7,225 nt of DNA from Sulfuritalea sp. (GTDB taxonomy: Bacteria; Pseudomonadota; Gammaproteobacteria; Burkholderiales; Rhodocyclaceae), in the NCBI GenBank assembly GCA_026399445.1, contig JAPLRA010000094.1:1-7225 (forward strand). The letters are read 5' to 3'. Each line of letters opens with the position of its first letter. Within the stretch, counting starts at the first letter, position 1. Below the pieces are notes generated by a model. The model did no database searches. It was not told the origin of the DNA and saw only the letters and a program-made list of their open reading frames with translations. Shown here one piece after another: positions 6,225 through 7,225 of the stretch. A program made the translations under genes and the position numbers.

Positions 6225-6642
6225 CCCAAGCCGCGATCAGGCGCGCCAGTTTCTGATCAATGCCTGGGTCAAGCGCCGGAGCCGGCTGCCGGGCACGCCG
6301 ATGGATACCCTGGCGGCGGATCTGATCGACCTGCACCCCGAATACCACGCACTGCTTGAAGCCGAAGACGCCCTGACGCGCGAATGGACGCCGGAGCAGG
6401 GCGAGACCAACCCCTTCCTGCATCTCTCCTTGCACCTGGCGATCGAGGAGCAGCTCTCCATCGACCAGCCCCTGGGCATCCGCGCCGCATTCAATGTTCT
6501 GCAGAGCAGGCGCGGCGATCGTCACGACGCACTGCACGCGGTACTTGAATGCCTCGGCGAAATGATCTGGCGCGCCCAGAAGAGCGGCCTGCCGCCGGAT
6601 GGCGAGGCCTATCTTGACTGCGTTCGCCGCAAGGCCGGCTAA
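6217..6642 (+). CDS. DUF1841 family protein, unknown function
   Basis: The product has 141 residues and is recognised as DUF1841 from its start, MFNPSRDQARQFLINAW, and from HPEYHALLE (40-48), NPFLHLSLHLAIEEQLSIDQ (65-84) and RHDALHAVLECLGEMIW (102-118). No function is known to me. It looks soluble, mostly helical and acidic, with no signal peptide or membrane segment. Three HxxxH pairs stand out: His40/His44, His69/His73 and His103/His107, with Glu77, Glu78 and Glu111 one turn further on. This suggests a metal-binding helical bundle, but that is inference. The ATG at 6217 overlaps the nth end by eight bases and follows GGAAAGAG (6205-6212) at four bases. A GTG at 6199 would add six residues from nth and is not favoured, since family members begin MFxPSRDQ. 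Position at the operon end suggests co-expression with Rsx and Nth, not necessarily a shared job. Confidence 0.85.
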   Translation: MFNPSRDQARQFLINAWVKRRSRLPGTPMDTLAADLIDLHPEYHALLEAEDALTREWTPEQGETNPFLHLSLHLAIEEQLSIDQPLGIRAAFNVLQSRRGDRHDALHAVLECLGEMIWRAQKSGLPPDGEAYLDCVRRKAG

Positions 6643-6664
6643 CCGTCCATCAAAAGTCGGCTCT

Positions 6665-6680
6665 GGCGAGACGGCGAGAC
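6665..6680 (+). repeat. Perfect 8-bp tandem duplication
   Basis: GGCGAGAC occurs twice in direct contact (6665-6672 and 6673-6680) in the 86-base gap between the DUF1841 gene and the AAA+ ATPase gene. The second copy can also form a small GGCG/CGCC stem with 6682-6685. It may be a simple slippage duplication or a tandem operator for the downstream gene. The rest of the gap shows no clear promoter or T-tailed terminator. Confidence 0.5.
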
Positions 6681-6728
6681 ACGCCTACTTTGAGATACTC
6701 TATTGCTTCAACTCTGAAAGAGAACGCC

Positions 6729-7225
<497 letters not shown>

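Noticed and set aside
6634..6661. Possible terminator hairpin GCCGGC/GTCGGC after the DUF1841 gene
   Set aside because: The stem is six pairs with one G-U, the loop is 16 bases and no T tract follows.

Overview
The window is a high-GC, densely packed proteobacterial chromosome segment with every gene on the + strand. The gene order rsxABCDGE-nth followed by a DUF1841 gene, together with the protein sequences, suggests a betaproteobacterium, possibly of the Rhodocyclales type. The lineage is inferred from family recollection, not from a search. There are no mobile elements, tRNA or rRNA genes, CRISPR arrays or phage genes.

Layout: (1) Bases 2-235 are the 3' end of pyrD (quinone-type dihydroorotate dehydrogenase). 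(2) Bases 236-336 are a gap with a plausible sigma70-like promoter and a near-consensus FNR/ANR-like box. (3) Bases 337-6642 are one continuous run of eight genes, rsxA-rsxB-rsxC-rsxD-rsxG-rsxE-nth-DUF1841. No junction has more than 2 bases between genes, and six of the seven overlap by 4 or 8 bases, so this is almost certainly one translationally coupled operon. (4) Bases 6643-6728 are a short gap with an 8-bp tandem repeat and no convincing terminator. (5) Bases 6729 to the right edge are the N-terminal part of a MoxR-family AAA+ ATPase, cut by the window end.

How the genes work together: the six rsx (rnf) genes encode a complete Rsx/Rnf membrane electron-transfer complex. RsxC carries the NADH/FMN module and two [4Fe-4S] motifs. 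RsxB carries three Fe-S motifs. RsxA and RsxE are the paired membrane subunits, each with two conserved cysteines. RsxD and RsxG carry covalent FMN attachment sites. All expected cofactor residues are visible and no subunit is truncated. In relatives such complexes couple NADH oxidation and the ion gradient to reduction of low-potential acceptors, for example to keep SoxR reduced in E. coli or to feed nitrogenase in Rhodobacter. Linkage to nth (a [4Fe-4S] DNA glycosylase) rather than nif genes favours the housekeeping Rsx type. The last gene, a DUF1841 protein, has no known function and shows three HxxxH motifs that could bind metal. It is the least explained item here. I found no convincing new multi-gene system: this is mostly a conserved housekeeping locus.
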